From NCBI GenBank assembly GCA_021208645.1, contig JAJOJL010000142.1:1-38531 (forward strand): DNA of 38,531 bases. Direction: 5' to 3'. Within the stretch, counting starts at the first letter, position 1, and each line of letters begins with the position of its first letter. The notes beneath the pieces were generated by a model, which worked only from the letters and a program-made list of their open reading frames with translations, did not search any database and was not told the origin of the DNA. This document shows, piece by piece, positions 38,424 through 38,531 of this stretch. The DNA is from Bacillus sp. (in: firmicutes). Its GTDB lineage: Bacteria > Bacillota > Bacilli > Bacillales > Salisediminibacteriaceae. Both the position numbers and the translations under genes were made by a program.

Positions 38424-38531
38424 TTGAACGCCTCAATCCCACTCTTCGCGATGATTTCCTTGGAGAAGAGTGTAATTGAACGTCCCAATCCCACTCTTCG
38501 TGATGATTCCTTGGAGAAGAGTGTAATTGAA
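38424..38531. repeat. 51-52-bp tandem repeat continuing past the right edge
   Basis: Two full units (38424-38475 and 38476-38526) and the start of a third. They differ at three bases and one extra T. Each unit contains CACTCTTC and GAAGAGTG, which form an 8-bp hairpin. All of the unit is conserved, so this is not a repeat-spacer array. Frames through it are broken by stops or by the 52-bp unit, so it is probably non-coding. Confidence 0.8.

Noticed and set aside
38424-38531. Possible CRISPR array at the right edge
   Set aside because: The whole 51-52-bp unit is conserved, leaving no variable spacers, and no cas gene is present.

Overview
This window looks like chromosome from an AT-rich, Gram-positive endospore-former of the Bacillaceae. 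The evidence is strong AGGAGG-type ribosome sites, frequent TTG/GTG starts, a lipoprotein cytochrome c551, GlpP-type glycerol control, RNase J, and a yeaC-yeaD-yebA-like gene order. Species cannot be named from sequence alone. No rRNA, tRNA or CRISPR array was seen.

Layout. 0.6-1.1 kb: cytochrome c551 with an FNR/CRP-type box about 41.5 bp upstream of its probable start point. 1.1-2.4 kb: a two-gene leftward operon in which each gene is cut by one in-frame TGA. Both read through as selenoproteins, a Sec-peroxiredoxin and a PrdB/GrdB-like UxxC protein, and each TGA is followed by a SECIS-like hairpin. 2.5-6.4 kb: an SLC13/DASS transporter and a BmrA-like ABC exporter. 6.5-11.5 kb: a YndM-like membrane protein, then an ABC ATPase with a giant coiled-coil FtsX-type permease. 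11.5-13.8 kb: a pseudoknot-capable RNA candidate, a frameshifted sensor kinase and small genes. 13.9-17.8 kb: glpP-glpK-glpD with an attenuator before glpD. 18.0-19.5 kb: an ABC-2 exporter. 19.6-25 kb: RNase H-like protein, RNase J, a dispersed GC-rich repeat and a MATE exporter. 25.1-29.7 kb: MoxR ATPase, DUF58 and transglutaminase. 29.8-34.9 kb: an Xre regulator with a membrane partner and a Tn554-type tnpA-tnpB-tnpC element, flanked by two inverted copies of an RNA-like motif. 34.9-38.5 kb: a toprim protein (YusF-like), a decayed IS200/IS605 element, an N-terminally truncated class V aminotransferase at the IS border, and a 51-bp tandem repeat running off the right edge.

The main biological find is the selenoprotein pair. 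The in-frame TGA falls exactly at the peroxidatic position of the peroxiredoxin and at the redox motif of its partner. PrdA or Grd partner subunits are not nearby, so the pair may be a redox module rather than an amino-acid reductase.

The main caution concerns sequence quality. Seven recognisable reading frames break at a run of exactly eight A or T where seven would restore the frame. This points to systematic homopolymer error, or to transcriptional slippage, rather than seven independent decays. Other lesions (a nonsense codon in glpD, a nonsense codon in the IS200 transposase, several changes in tnpC) do not fit that pattern.
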